Of a DNA stretch of 64,000 nucleotides, positions 46,128 through 55,390 are shown piece after piece. The DNA is taken from NCBI RefSeq assembly GCF_009915685.1, contig NZ_JAABLP010000001.1. One strand, written 5' to 3'. The stretch comes from Pannonibacter tanglangensis. Lineage in GTDB: Bacteria; Pseudomonadota; Alphaproteobacteria; Rhizobiales; Stappiaceae. Numbering within the stretch: position 1 is the first letter of the stretch; every line of letters begins with the position of its first letter. Below the pieces are notes generated by a model. The model ran no database searches. It saw only the letters and a list, made by a program, of their open reading frames with translations, and was not told the DNA's origin. A program made the position numbers and the translations under genes.

Positions 46128-48362
46128 ATGCTCGCCCGACCCCTCCCCTTGCCGCTCCGCCGTCGCTCGCTGCGCCTTGCCCTCGTTGCCGGCGTGATGA
46201 GCCTGCCGCTGCCCGCCCATGCCGAAACCGCCGCCGACCTGGCGCGCGAGTGGAACGAGCAGTATCTCGCCTGGGGCGCAACGGTTGCCCGCTATGGCCG
46301 TGTCGAGCCGGGGCTGAGCGAGCGCGACGTGACGCTGCATGACGGCGAGATCACCTTCTCGCTGCCGCTGCCCACGGACGGTGGCCATGAGGTCGAGGTG
46401 CGCGTGACCTATGACACGGCGACCTTGACCGGCGTGGAGCGGACCGCGAAGGGCTATTCGGCCGAATCCATCCGCATCCCCGGCGACCTGACCTTTGAGG
46501 TCACCCTGCCCGCCGACATGTTCGACACCACGCCGGCGCCGGACAGTGCCGACGCCGCCAACGAGGACGCCACCACGAACGGTGACGGCGAAGGCGCGGA
46601 GACAGACACCGGGAGCGGAAGCCAGACCGAAAGCGAGACCGAAAGCGAGACCAGGGCCCCGAGCGGGGTCCCGTCCGGCACGCCATCCCCGGACACGCCT
46701 GCCGACGCCGGGGCTGCCGACGCTGGGGACGCCGACGCCCTGCAGGACATGACGCTCGTCGTCGTGCAGCGCAACACGGTTGCGGAGAACCTGGCCTGGC
46801 CGGCGTTTCCGCCGCTGCCGAACGATCCGCAGAAGCCGGTGACCCAGTACCTGCCGCTTGCCAAGCTGCTGCTCGACTTCGAGACGGACCGGCTCTCCGT
46901 CGACACCCTGTCGGCGACGCAGACCAATGTCGACGGCTCCGAATCCTCGACCGTCTATCAGACCTATATCCTGCGCAACCAGGCCAACGGGCGCATCGAG
47001 GAAACCTCGATCGAGAAGACCGTCCAGACCGAAGTGATGCCGTCCCTGACGGGCGACGGTCTCGAGACGATCGAGGTGACGGTCGGCCGGCAGGTGACGC
47101 GTGGCGCGGATGTGATGCCGCTGCTGTCGCTGCTCGGCCAGGGCACAGACCCGAACCGCAAGACCCTGATCGCCGAGCAGGATGCGGCCGACATCCGGAT
47201 CAAGGGCAAGAGCTTCGAGGTGGCTGTGGCCAGCATCCGCGGCGCGGACATCGGCGTCAGCGACACGGCCGCGCTCCGCGTCCTGCCGATGCTCGACCAG
47301 GTCACCCTCGACGAGACGGCGGTGACCGATGAGGATCTGGGCCGGGCGATGCTGGAGGCCATCGGCCTGTTCGAGATCGGCACCGGCGAGATCAACGGCA
47401 TCACGCTGACGGCCACCGACGCCGGCGGCTCGGTCCAGCGCGTCGTCGTGCGGCAGGCCTCGACGGCGGGTCTTGGCGAGTTCTCGATCAACGGCCTGAC
47501 GGGCGAGGTGAAGAACGAAGGCAAGCTGACGTTCGACCGCGTCGCCGTGAGCGATCTGGAGTTTCCGAGCCTCTCGACGCTGATGCAGATCGGGCTGTCG
47601 GGCGAGGAACCGGATGTGCTGCAGACCCTCGCCGCACGGCCGATCATTGGCCTGTTCGAGATCATCGGCCTGACGCTCGACGCCCCGACGCTGGGCGGTC
47701 TTGTCACCGTGGATGAATACCGGCAGGCCGAGCGGGGCCACATCAACCGCATCCCGACCGACATCGGCCTGTCGATGCGCGGCGTCCGCTTCCCGCTGTC
47801 CCTCGTGGAGGACCCCGACGCCTACGCCATCCTGTCGTCCCTGAACCTCAAGGAAGTGGTCATCGACCAGAACCTGAAGGCAACCTGGAACGAGACCACG
47901 GGCGACCTGGCGCTGGAGGACTTGAGCTTCACCATGAAGGATGGCGGCTCGTTCAAGATGAGCTTCGTCCTGGGCAGCGTGCCGCGCACGCTGTTCGAGA
48001 CGCCGGAGATGGCGCAGGTGGCGCTGGCCAGCGCGACGGTGAAGTCGGCGATGGTGCGCTCGAGCGATGCCAAGATCGTGCGCGCCTTCCTGGAAAAGCA
48101 GGCCAAGGATGCCAACCTGTCGGCCGACACGCTGGCCATGGGCCTTGCCGACACCGCCGCCAACGACATGGGCCCGCTGGCAGCCACCCGCTTCGGCGAG
48201 GAACTGATCCAGGCCCTGCGCGCCTTCCTGATCGACCCGAAGGAAATCGTCATCGAGATCGCCCCGGAAAACCCGGTCCCGGTGACGCAGCTGATCGGCA
48301 TGGTCGCCACCTCGCCGAACAGCATCCCCGATGTGCTGAACGCGCGGGTGCGCAGCAAGTAA
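46128..48362 (+). CDS. Exported protein of unknown function, paralogue 2 (large)
   Basis: A 744-residue secreted protein with signal peptide LRLALVAGVMSLPLPAHA. Two regions resemble paralogue 1: the EFSINGLTGEVKNEGKLTFD-type segments and the C-terminal ENPVPVTQLIGMVATSPN block, where paralogue 1 has QPVPVAQIMGTAMLAPQ. Between about residues 135 and 200 lies an acidic Thr/Ser/Glu-rich insert with a 12-bp repeat (GAAAGCGAGACC). No enzyme motif was seen. A terminator follows 14 bp after the stop, so the two exported proteins form a discrete unit. Confidence 0.75.
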   Translation: MLARPLPLPLRRRSLRLALVAGVMSLPLPAHAETAADLAREWNEQYLAWGATVARYGRVEPGLSERDVTLHDGEITFSLPLPTDGGHEVEVRVTYDTATLTGVERTAKGYSAESIRIPGDLTFEVTLPADMFDTTPAPDSADAANEDATTNGDGEGAETDTGSGSQTESETESETRAPSGVPSGTPSPDTPADAGAADAGDADALQDMTLVVVQRNTVAENLAWPAFPPLPNDPQKPVTQYLPLAKLLLDFETDRLSVDTLSATQTNVDGSESSTVYQTYILRNQANGRIEETSIEKTVQTEVMPSLTGDGLETIEVTVGRQVTRGADVMPLLSLLGQGTDPNRKTLIAEQDAADIRIKGKSFEVAVASIRGADIGVSDTAALRVLPMLDQVTLDETAVTDEDLGRAMLEAIGLFEIGTGEINGITLTATDAGGSVQRVVVRQASTAGLGEFSINGLTGEVKNEGKLTFDRVAVSDLEFPSLSTLMQIGLSGEEPDVLQTLAARPIIGLFEIIGLTLDAPTLGGLVTVDEYRQAERGHINRIPTDIGLSMRGVRFPLSLVEDPDAYAILSSLNLKEVVIDQNLKATWNETTGDLALEDLSFTMKDGGSFKMSFVLGSVPRTLFETPEMAQVALASATVKSAMVRSSDAKIVRAFLEKQAKDANLSADTLAMGLADTAANDMGPLAATRFGEELIQALRAFLIDPKEIVIEIAPENPVPVTQLIGMVATSPNSIPDVLNARVRSK

Positions 48363-48375
48363 GCTGAAAAACACG

Positions 48376-48401
48376 AGGCCCCGGAGCGATCCGGGGCCTC
48401 A
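48376..48401 (+). terminator. Terminator after the exported-protein pair
   Basis: An 11-bp perfect stem GAGGCCCCGGA / TCCGGGGCCTC with a GCGA tetraloop, followed by AGTTGTCT. It may also serve the minus-strand ABC exporter gene that ends at 48469. Confidence 0.75.
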
Positions 48402-48468
48402 GTTGTCTCCGGGCAGGAGCAACGAAGAGACGGGACAGGAGCAAAGCAGAGACGCGGCCGCGCCCGCC

Positions 48469-50241
48469 TCAGCGGCCGGATGTCTCGCGGAACTGGAGAT
48501 CCGCCAGGCGTCGGTAGAGACCGTCGCGGGCGACCAGCTCGTCATGGGTCCCGGCCTCCGCAAGGCGTCCCTGGTCGAGGACAAGGATGCGGTCCGCGTC
48601 GCGGACGGTGGCGAGCCGGTGGGCGATCACCAGCGTTGTGCGCCCCTGCATCAGGCGCTTGAGCGCGCTCTGGACCTTGGCCTCGGATTCCGCATCAAGG
48701 GCAGAGGTTGCCTCGTCGAGCAGCAGGATGGGGGCGTTGCGCAGCATGGCCCGGGCAATGGCGATGCGCTGGCGCTGGCCGCCGGACAGGCGTCCGCCCC
48801 CCTCGCCCACCGGCGTGTCATAGCCCTGGTCCAGTGCCTCGATGAATTCATGCGCATTGGCATCCATCGCCGCACGGATGATGTCGGCATCGGAGGCCCC
48901 CGGCCGGCCGAGGGCGATGTTGTCGCGCACGGACAGGTCGAACAGGAACGTGTCCTGCGTGACGAAGGCGATGTGGTCGCGCAGCGAGGCAAGCGTCACG
49001 TCGCGGATGTCCTGGCCGTCGATGAGGATGCGCCCGCCGGTCACGTCATAGAAGCGCTCGATCAGGCTGAAGGTGGTGGACTTGCCTGCCCCGGACCCGC
49101 CAACGAGCGCGGTGACGCGGCCAGCCTCGGCCACGAAACTCAGGCCGTTCAGCGCCCGCGCCTCGCCATAGGCGAAGGTGACCGCGTCGAAACGGACCTC
49201 GCCCGGCCCGACGACCAGCGCGGCCGACCCCTGCAGATCGGCGAAGGACGGCGGCCGGTCGAGCATCTCGTACATCAGCCGGACGCCGACGAGGCTGGAG
49301 TTCAGGTTGACATGCAGCCGGGCCAGGCGCTTGACCGGCTCGTAGGCCAGCAGCAGCGCGGTGATGAAGGCGAAGAAGGTGCCCGGGTCTTGACCGCGCT
49401 CGATGACGCTGAAGCCGCCGTAGAGAATGACCAGCGCCACGGCAAAGCCGCCCAGTGTCTCCATCAGCGGCGAGGTGCGCGCCGTCAGCGAGGCGATCCG
49501 GTTGGACCGGTGCTCCACATCGCGGATGGCCTTGCCCATCTCCTGGCGCATCCGCTCCTCGACCCGGAACGACTTGACGACGCGGATGCCGATGGCGGTC
49601 TCCTGCACGGCCGAGACGATCTTGGTGGTGGAGACGAACTGGGACTTGGCGTGCTTGCGCACCCGGCGCACGAGCAGCGACACGCCGAAGACCGCAGGCG
49701 GCATGATCAGCAGTGCGATGGCGCTGAGCCCGGGATCCTGCAGCACCATGACGGCGACGAGGCCGATCACGCTCAGGATGTCGCGGCCAAGCGACAGGAT
49801 GACCATGTCGATGACGCCCCGGGCGGCCTGGGCGTTGTGCGCCAGACGGGTCGCCAGATCGCCGAGCGGCGTGCGGTCGAAGAAGGCCATGTCCTGGCGG
49901 GTCATGACCTCGAACAGACGGTTCTGGATGCGCGCGACAATGGCATTGCCGATGCGGCTCATCAGCACCTGCTGGCCATAGGTCGCAAGACCCTTGATCG
50001 TGAAGATGGCCATGACCGCGATGGCGATCACCGTGACCATGGACTGGTCACGGTTGATGAAGACCTCGTTGATGACGTCGCGCATGATCCAGGCGCTGGC
50101 GGCCGTGGAGCCGGCGATCAGCGCCATGAACAGGAACGTGAGCGCATAGCCCGGCACATGCTCGCGGGCGTTTTCCGCAATCAGCCGGCGGATGAGGACG
50201 AAAGAGCCGTCCGGATCGGAGAACCAGCGCTTCAGGCTCAA
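48469..50241 (-). CDS. ABC exporter, MsbA-like fused membrane-ATPase
   Basis: A 590-residue half-transporter that should act as a homodimer. Residues 1-325 hold about six TM helices of the type-I exporter fold. The nucleotide-binding domain has Walker A GGSGAGKST (381-389), Q-loop FVTQDTFLFD, signature RLSGGQRQRIAIA and Walker B ILLLDEATSALD, then the H-loop VIAHRLATVRDAD. It resembles MsbA (lipid A-core flippase) and multidrug exporters; which of the two is not decided by sequence. The start MSLKRWFSDPDG lies well upstream of the first TM. It is 115 bp downstream of the aspS stop on the same strand. Confidence 0.9.
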   Translation of the reverse strand: MSLKRWFSDPDGSFVLIRRLIAENAREHVPGYALTFLFMALIAGSTAASAWIMRDVINEVFINRDQSMVTVIAIAVMAIFTIKGLATYGQQVLMSRIGNAIVARIQNRLFEVMTRQDMAFFDRTPLGDLATRLAHNAQAARGVIDMVILSLGRDILSVIGLVAVMVLQDPGLSAIALLIMPPAVFGVSLLVRRVRKHAKSQFVSTTKIVSAVQETAIGIRVVKSFRVEERMRQEMGKAIRDVEHRSNRIASLTARTSPLMETLGGFAVALVILYGGFSVIERGQDPGTFFAFITALLLAYEPVKRLARLHVNLNSSLVGVRLMYEMLDRPPSFADLQGSAALVVGPGEVRFDAVTFAYGEARALNGLSFVAEAGRVTALVGGSGAGKSTTFSLIERFYDVTGGRILIDGQDIRDVTLASLRDHIAFVTQDTFLFDLSVRDNIALGRPGASDADIIRAAMDANAHEFIEALDQGYDTPVGEGGGRLSGGQRQRIAIARAMLRNAPILLLDEATSALDAESEAKVQSALKRLMQGRTTLVIAHRLATVRDADRILVLDQGRLAEAGTHDELVARDGLYRRLADLQFRETSGR

Positions 50242-50356
50242 GTCTGTCGCCTTTCTGTGGGACCTGGCGCGGCCATGAGCGGCAGGACGGACAAGAACCG
50301 GCGGCAGTCCGGCCCGGGCCGGGCCGCCGCGCGGTCAGATCAAATGGCCGGCCGGA

Positions 50357-52141
50357 TCACTTGGCCGGCAGGTTGAGGCGCAGGTGCAGCTCGCGCAGCT
50401 GCTGCGTGCTCGGCGGCGTCGGTGCGCCCATCAGGAGATCCTGCGCCTGCTGGTTCATCGGGAACAGCGAGATTTCCCGCAGGTTCTTCGCGCCGACCAG
50501 CAGCATGATGATGCGGTCGACACCGGCCGCCATGCCGCCATGCGGCGGCGCGCCGTACTGGAAGGCGCGGTAGAGGCCGCCGAAGCGCTCTTCCACGTCC
50601 TGGGCCGACAGGCCGACCTTCTCGAAGGCCTTGACCATCAGGTCCGGCGACTGGTTGCGGATCGAGCCCGAGGCGATCTCGAAGCCGTTGCAGACCATGT
50701 CGTACTGGAAGGCCTTGATCGTCAGCGGATCCTGGTTTTCCAGCGCGTCCATGCCACCCTGCGGCATCGAGAAGGGGTTGTGGGCGAAGTCGATCTTCTT
50801 CTCGTCCTCGTTCCACTCGTAGAAGGGGAAGTCGACGATCCAGCAGAGCTCGAAGCGGTCGCGGTCGATGAGGTTCAGCTCGTCGGCGGCGCGGTTGCGG
50901 GCCTCACCGGCAAACTTGTAGAACTTCGACGGATCGCCGGCGGCAAAGAAGACGGCATCGCCGTCGCCAAGGCCAAGCTGCTGGCGGATGGCCTCGGTGC
51001 GCTCCTCGCCGATGTTCTTGGCGATCGGGCCGGCGCCCTCGAGCTTGTCGCCCTCGGTGCGCCAGAAGATGTAGCCGAGACCCGGCTGGCCCTGGGACTG
51101 GGCCCAGGAATTCATGCGGTCGCAGAAGGCGCGGCTGCCGCCGGTCCTGGCCGGGATTGCCCAGACCTCGGCCTTGGGGTTGCCCGCGATCATGTTGGCG
51201 AAGACCTTGAAGCCGGAGCCGGCGAAATGCCCGGTGACGGCTTCCATGACGATCGGGTTGCGCAGGTCCGGCTTGTCGGAGCCATACATGCGGATGGCGT
51301 CGTCATAGGCGATGCGGCGGAAGGTCTGGGTGACGGGCTTGCCTTCGGCAAATTCCTCGAAGATGCCGCGGATCACCGGTTCCATGGTGTTCCAGACGTC
51401 TTCCTGGGTGACGAAGCTCATTTCCAGGTCAAGCTGGTAGAACTCGCCCGGCAGGCGGTCGGCGCGCGGGTCCTCGTCGCGGAAGCACGGGGCGATCTGG
51501 AAGTAGCGGTCGAAGCCCGCCATCATCAGGAGCTGCTTGTACTGCTGCGGCGCCTGCGGCAGGGCGTAGAAGGTGCCCGGATGGATGCGGCTCGGCACGA
51601 GGAAGTCGCGCGCGCCTTCCGGCGAGGAGGCCGTCAGGATCGGGGTCGAGTATTCGGTGAAGCCGACGCGGGTCATCTCGCGGCGCATGGCGGCGATCAC
51701 CTGGGTGCGCTTGACGATGTTGCGGTGCAGCGTCTCGCGGCGCAGGTCGAGGAAGCGGTAGGTCAGACGCACGTCTTCCGGATAGTCCGGCTCGCCGAAC
51801 ACCGGCAGCGGCAACTCCTTGGCCGCACCCAGCACTTCCATGTCGCGGATGAACAGCTCGATCTCGCCCGTCGGCAGGTTGGCATTGACCGTCTCGGCGG
51901 TACGCGCCTTGACGCTGCCGTCGATGCGGATGCACCACTCCGAGCGGACGGTCTCGGCCAGCTTGAAGGCCGGGCTGTCCGGATCGACGACGCACTGGGT
52001 GATGCCGTAATGGTCACGCAGGTCGATGAAGAGCAGACCGCCGTGATCGCGCACGCGGTGCACCCAGCCCGAGAGGCGGACGGTTTCCCCGACATGGCTC
52101 GCGCGCAACTCGCCGCACGTGTGGCTCCGGTAACGGTGCAT
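50357..52141 (-). CDS. aspS: Aspartyl-tRNA synthetase
   Basis: A 594-residue class II synthetase of bacterial type: N-terminal OB-fold anticodon-binding domain (VRLSGWVHRVRDHGGLLFID), catalytic core with motif 2 (FRDEDPRADRLPGEFYQLD), a GAD insertion and motif 3 (GAPPHGGMAAGVDRIIML). The ATG at 52141 (MHRYRSHTCGEL) is preferred over an in-frame start 26 codons upstream because it begins the conserved N-terminus. Whether it is discriminating or also charges tRNA-Asn cannot be decided here. It is divergent from rnd. Confidence 0.96.
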   Translation of the reverse strand: MHRYRSHTCGELRASHVGETVRLSGWVHRVRDHGGLLFIDLRDHYGITQCVVDPDSPAFKLAETVRSEWCIRIDGSVKARTAETVNANLPTGEIELFIRDMEVLGAAKELPLPVFGEPDYPEDVRLTYRFLDLRRETLHRNIVKRTQVIAAMRREMTRVGFTEYSTPILTASSPEGARDFLVPSRIHPGTFYALPQAPQQYKQLLMMAGFDRYFQIAPCFRDEDPRADRLPGEFYQLDLEMSFVTQEDVWNTMEPVIRGIFEEFAEGKPVTQTFRRIAYDDAIRMYGSDKPDLRNPIVMEAVTGHFAGSGFKVFANMIAGNPKAEVWAIPARTGGSRAFCDRMNSWAQSQGQPGLGYIFWRTEGDKLEGAGPIAKNIGEERTEAIRQQLGLGDGDAVFFAAGDPSKFYKFAGEARNRAADELNLIDRDRFELCWIVDFPFYEWNEDEKKIDFAHNPFSMPQGGMDALENQDPLTIKAFQYDMVCNGFEIASGSIRNQSPDLMVKAFEKVGLSAQDVEERFGGLYRAFQYGAPPHGGMAAGVDRIIMLLVGAKNLREISLFPMNQQAQDLLMGAPTPPSTQQLRELHLRLNLPAK

Positions 52142-52395
52142 GAAATCCTCGATGATCTCGGCAAATGACAAGGGGCTCCGGCCACGGCTGCGGACGGAGA
52201 TTTGGGGTGGACAAGCCACGACACAGAGGCAAAGTCAAGTGAGCGCGCCGGTGCGGCCGTGCCCGCCCCCCCGAGGACTGGCCCGGGACGACGGGCAATC
52301 GCGCAACAGCGGCGCAAAAGCACGCAGCGCGCCGCCGAAAGCCCCGTGTTTCATGGCGACATCGTGGCAAGACTGCGATATAGACCGGACTTACC

Positions 52396-53571
52396 ATGAA
52401 TGTAATCACCACGACTCAAGCCCTCGCCGCCGCCTGCAGCCGTCTGTCTGCGCACGACTACGTGACCGTCGACACCGAGTTCCTGCGGGAAACCACGTTC
52501 TGGCCGAAGCTCTGCGTCATCCAGCTGGCCGGGCCGGACGATGCCTATATCGTCGACGCGCTCGCCGACGGGCTCGACCTTGCCCCGTTCTTCGAGCTGA
52601 TGCGCGACGGGAAGGTGACCAAGGTCTTCCACGCCGCCCGCCAGGACATCGAGATCATCTTCCATCTCGGCGGTCTCATCCCGCATCCCCTGTTCGACAC
52701 GCAGGTCGCCGCGATGGTCTGCGGCTTCGGCGATTCCGTCTCCTATGACCAGCTGGTGCAGCGGATCACGGGAGCGCGGATCGACAAGTCGTCGCGCTTC
52801 ACCGACTGGGCGCGGCGCCCGCTGACGCAGAAGCAGCTGGAATATGCCCTCGCGGACGTGACCTTCCTGCGCGACGTGTACCAGTTCCTGAAGGCGAACC
52901 TCGCCGAACAGGACCGCTCGCACTGGGTGCAGGACGAGATGGAGGTCCTGACCTCCGAGGCCACCTATCGCACCGAGCCGGCGGAAGCCTGGCAGCGGCT
53001 CAAGATGCGGGTGCGCAAGCCGGTCGAACTCGCCGTGCTGATGGAGGTTGCCGCCTGGCGCGAGCGCGAGGCACAGAGCCGCGACGTGCCGCGCTCGCGC
53101 GTGCTCAAGGATGACGCGATCTACGAGATCGCCGCGCAGCAGCCGTCGAACGCGGAAGCCCTCGGTCGCCTGCGCACCATTCCGCGCGGCTTCGAGCGCT
53201 CCAAGCCGGCGGAGGAAATCCTCAAGGCCGTCAACGCTGCACTGGGGCTGCCGAAGGACAAGCTGCCGAAGATCCCGAAGGGAAAGCAGGCGCCGGACGG
53301 CTCGGCCGCCGCAGTCGACCTGCTGAAGGTGCTCCTGAAGCTGGTGAGCGAGCAGCAGGGCGTCGCGGCAAAGGTCATCGCCACGGTGGAGGATCTGGAA
53401 CGGATCGCCGCCGATGACGAGGCGGATGTGCCGGCCCTGACCGGCTGGCGGCGCGAGATGTTCGGCGAGATGGCGCTGAAGCTGAAGCGGGGCGAGATCG
53501 CCCTTGCCTTTGACGGCCGCCAGGTGGTGGCGCTCGACCAGGACAAGCGCGGCGTGGTGGCGGCCGAATAG
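52396..53571 (+). CDS. rnd: Ribonuclease D
   Basis: A 3'-5' exoribonuclease that matures tRNA and other stable RNA ends. The 391-residue protein has the DEDDy catalytic residues: Asp26 and Glu28 (VTVDTEFLRE), Asp84 (FHAARQDIEI), and Tyr150 with Asp154 (EYALADVTFL). A C-terminal HRDC-type helical region (about 205-285) follows, with the block SRVLKDDAIYEIAAQQP. It is divergent from aspS, a common alphaproteobacterial pairing. Confidence 0.95.
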   Translation: MNVITTTQALAAACSRLSAHDYVTVDTEFLRETTFWPKLCVIQLAGPDDAYIVDALADGLDLAPFFELMRDGKVTKVFHAARQDIEIIFHLGGLIPHPLFDTQVAAMVCGFGDSVSYDQLVQRITGARIDKSSRFTDWARRPLTQKQLEYALADVTFLRDVYQFLKANLAEQDRSHWVQDEMEVLTSEATYRTEPAEAWQRLKMRVRKPVELAVLMEVAAWREREAQSRDVPRSRVLKDDAIYEIAAQQPSNAEALGRLRTIPRGFERSKPAEEILKAVNAALGLPKDKLPKIPKGKQAPDGSAAAVDLLKVLLKLVSEQQGVAAKVIATVEDLERIAADDEADVPALTGWRREMFGEMALKLKRGEIALAFDGRQVVALDQDKRGVVAAE

Positions 53572-53671
53572 CCTTTCGGCGGTGCGGCAGTCCGCGGTTT
53601 TCCGGGATCTCGGCCCCGGTGGCTGGCTGGAGGGGCGTCGGTTTGGTGACCCGCCTCGACCTCTCCGGCGC

Positions 53672-53704
53672 CATCCCGGCCAAGCGAAGCGCCGGGCCGG
53701 GACC
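53672..53704. repeat. Dispersed palindromic repeat, copy C
   Basis: A CATCCCGGCCAAGCGAAGCG... GGGACC unit; its CCCGG / CCGGG arms match copies A, B and D. The AAGCGAAGC loop is typical of intergenic repeats seen in this group of bacteria. Confidence 0.45.
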
Positions 53705-53763
53705 GGAGCGCCGAAGCCTAACCATTTCAATGAGATAAAGCTGGACAGACGGTGACCCTGCGG

Positions 53764-53793
53764 TCCCGGGTCTGCGCCGCGCGGCGCCCGGGA
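53764..53793. repeat. Dispersed palindromic repeat, copy D
   Basis: TCCCGGG / CCCGGGA arms enclose an inner GCGCC/GGCGC stem. It lies in the gap between the convergent rnd and ppx genes, 60 bp from copy C, and could also stop transcription. Confidence 0.5.
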
Positions 53794-53860
53794 TGAAGAT
53801 GAAGGATTGTCATCCCTGCGAAGCCCCCGCGTTTGGCCGCAGGGGCTTGCCTGTTGCAGC

Positions 53861-55390
53861 TTACGGCAGCGGCAGGACGGTGCCCCGGGCCCCGATGAGC
53901 TTGCCGAACTGGCTGACGCGCTTGCGCAGCCGCTCGCCATCCATATGCGCCAGACGGGCCGGCAGCCTGAGCATCAGCTCGTCCTCGGTCAGCAGGAACC
54001 CGGTCTCGAGCAGCACGCCCGGCATGGAGGCGGAGACGAGCGACGCTACCCGGAGCGCCGCACCGAGAATGCGCGCGCGCTCCTTGAGACGGGTCGGCGT
54101 CAGCTCGCGCAGCCGCGGCGACAGGGCATCGTCGTTCAGGCCGGCATGCCGGTAGAACACGGCCATCGACAGGAAGGCCCGGCCCGGATGGTCGATGCCG
54201 ACGAAGGCCGCGTTGGAAATGATGTTGAGGCTCTGTTCGCCCCGGTAGTCCGGATGGGCGCGCCAGCCGATGTCGGACAGGAGACAGGCGGCGTGGCGCA
54301 GGCGGCGCTCGTCGTCGGTCTCCTCGATGCCGATCACCGGATAGAGCCGGTCCGTCCAGGTGATCAGCTCCTCGGCATGCTCGGGCGAGCGCGCGCGCAG
54401 CATGGCCAGCTCGCGTGCCGCCGACAGGAGCGGATCCTCCTTGCGCAGCGCCGGCGGCAGCATCTCGTAGAGCAGCCCCTCGCGGACACCGGTGGCGGAG
54501 AAGACCACCCGGTCCGCCTTCATCGCCCGCAGCACCTTTTCCATCACCACGGCCCCGAAGGGCAGCAGCACCCGCCGCTGACGCGAGACGGATTCGATGT
54601 AGTCGAGGCTCTCGACGTCGCGCTGGGACACCATGCGGCAGAACTCGATCGCCTCTTCCGCCGGCATCTCGTAATTGTGCATGACATGCAGCGGGTAGCC
54701 GGCCTCGAAGAGATGCAGGCGGCCGAGCGAGCGCCAGGTGCCACCGACGGCGTAGAAGGTGTGGCGCGCCGCGCGGGTCGGCCATTTGGCGGTGGCGAGC
54801 GCATCCTCGACGATCTTCTGCGCCCGGGCGATGCGGCCACCCGAGGCTTCCTGCAGGCGCAGGCCGCCGAGCGGGAAGGTTTCCCCCTGCCCCACGCCGC
54901 GCGGTCCGATGGAGACAAGCTCGAGACTGCCGCCGCCGAGATCACCGACAACGCCTTGCGGCTTCCAGAAGCCGGAGACAATGCCGAGCGCGGAGTAATA
55001 GGCCTCCTCGGAGCCGTTGAGAATGCGGACCGGCACGCCGGTGACCCGCTCCACCTCGGCCACGAAGGCCGGGCCGTTGCTGGCATCGCGCGCGGCCGCA
55101 GTGGCCAGGACGTGGATGGACTGGACGCCGATGTGCTCGCACAGGCAGCGGAAGCGGTGAAGGGCCGCAAGCGCGGCCTGCACCGGCTCCTGCATCAGCT
55201 CGCCGGTGGTGGCAAGCCCGCGTCCCAGACCGGCGAGAAGCTTCTCGTTGAACAGGATCGTGGGCGCACGGGCCTCGCGTTCGTAGACCACAAGGCGGAC
55301 CGAGTTGGAGCCGATGTCGATGACGGCGATCGGCCCCGATCCGTTGAGACGGCCCCTGGCGGGGGGATGCTTGGCGTTGCGGTCAGCCAC
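53861..55390 (-). CDS. ppx: Exopolyphosphatase (Ppx/GppA family)
   Basis: Hydrolyses terminal phosphates from polyphosphate and/or pppGpp. The 509-residue protein has the actin-like ATPase-fold motifs IAVIDIGSNSVRLVVYE (from about 21), VLATAAARDASNG and GDLGGGSLELVSIG, followed by the HD-type C-terminal region (RRLRHAACLLSDIGWRAHP). A GTG at 55390, overlapping the ppk stop by 8 bp, is the most likely start; an ATG at 55432 would overlap ppk by 50 bp and add 14 residues that look unrelated to the family. ppk and ppx are translationally coupled, so synthesis and degradation of polyphosphate are co-ordered. Confidence 0.9.
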   Translation of the reverse strand: MADRNAKHPPARGRLNGSGPIAVIDIGSNSVRLVVYEREARAPTILFNEKLLAGLGRGLATTGELMQEPVQAALAALHRFRCLCEHIGVQSIHVLATAAARDASNGPAFVAEVERVTGVPVRILNGSEEAYYSALGIVSGFWKPQGVVGDLGGGSLELVSIGPRGVGQGETFPLGGLRLQEASGGRIARAQKIVEDALATAKWPTRAARHTFYAVGGTWRSLGRLHLFEAGYPLHVMHNYEMPAEEAIEFCRMVSQRDVESLDYIESVSRQRRVLLPFGAVVMEKVLRAMKADRVVFSATGVREGLLYEMLPPALRKEDPLLSAARELAMLRARSPEHAEELITWTDRLYPVIGIEETDDERRLRHAACLLSDIGWRAHPDYRGEQSLNIISNAAFVGIDHPGRAFLSMAVFYRHAGLNDDALSPRLRELTPTRLKERARILGAALRVASLVSASMPGVLLETGFLLTEDELMLRLPARLAHMDGERLRKRVSQFGKLIGARGTVLPLP

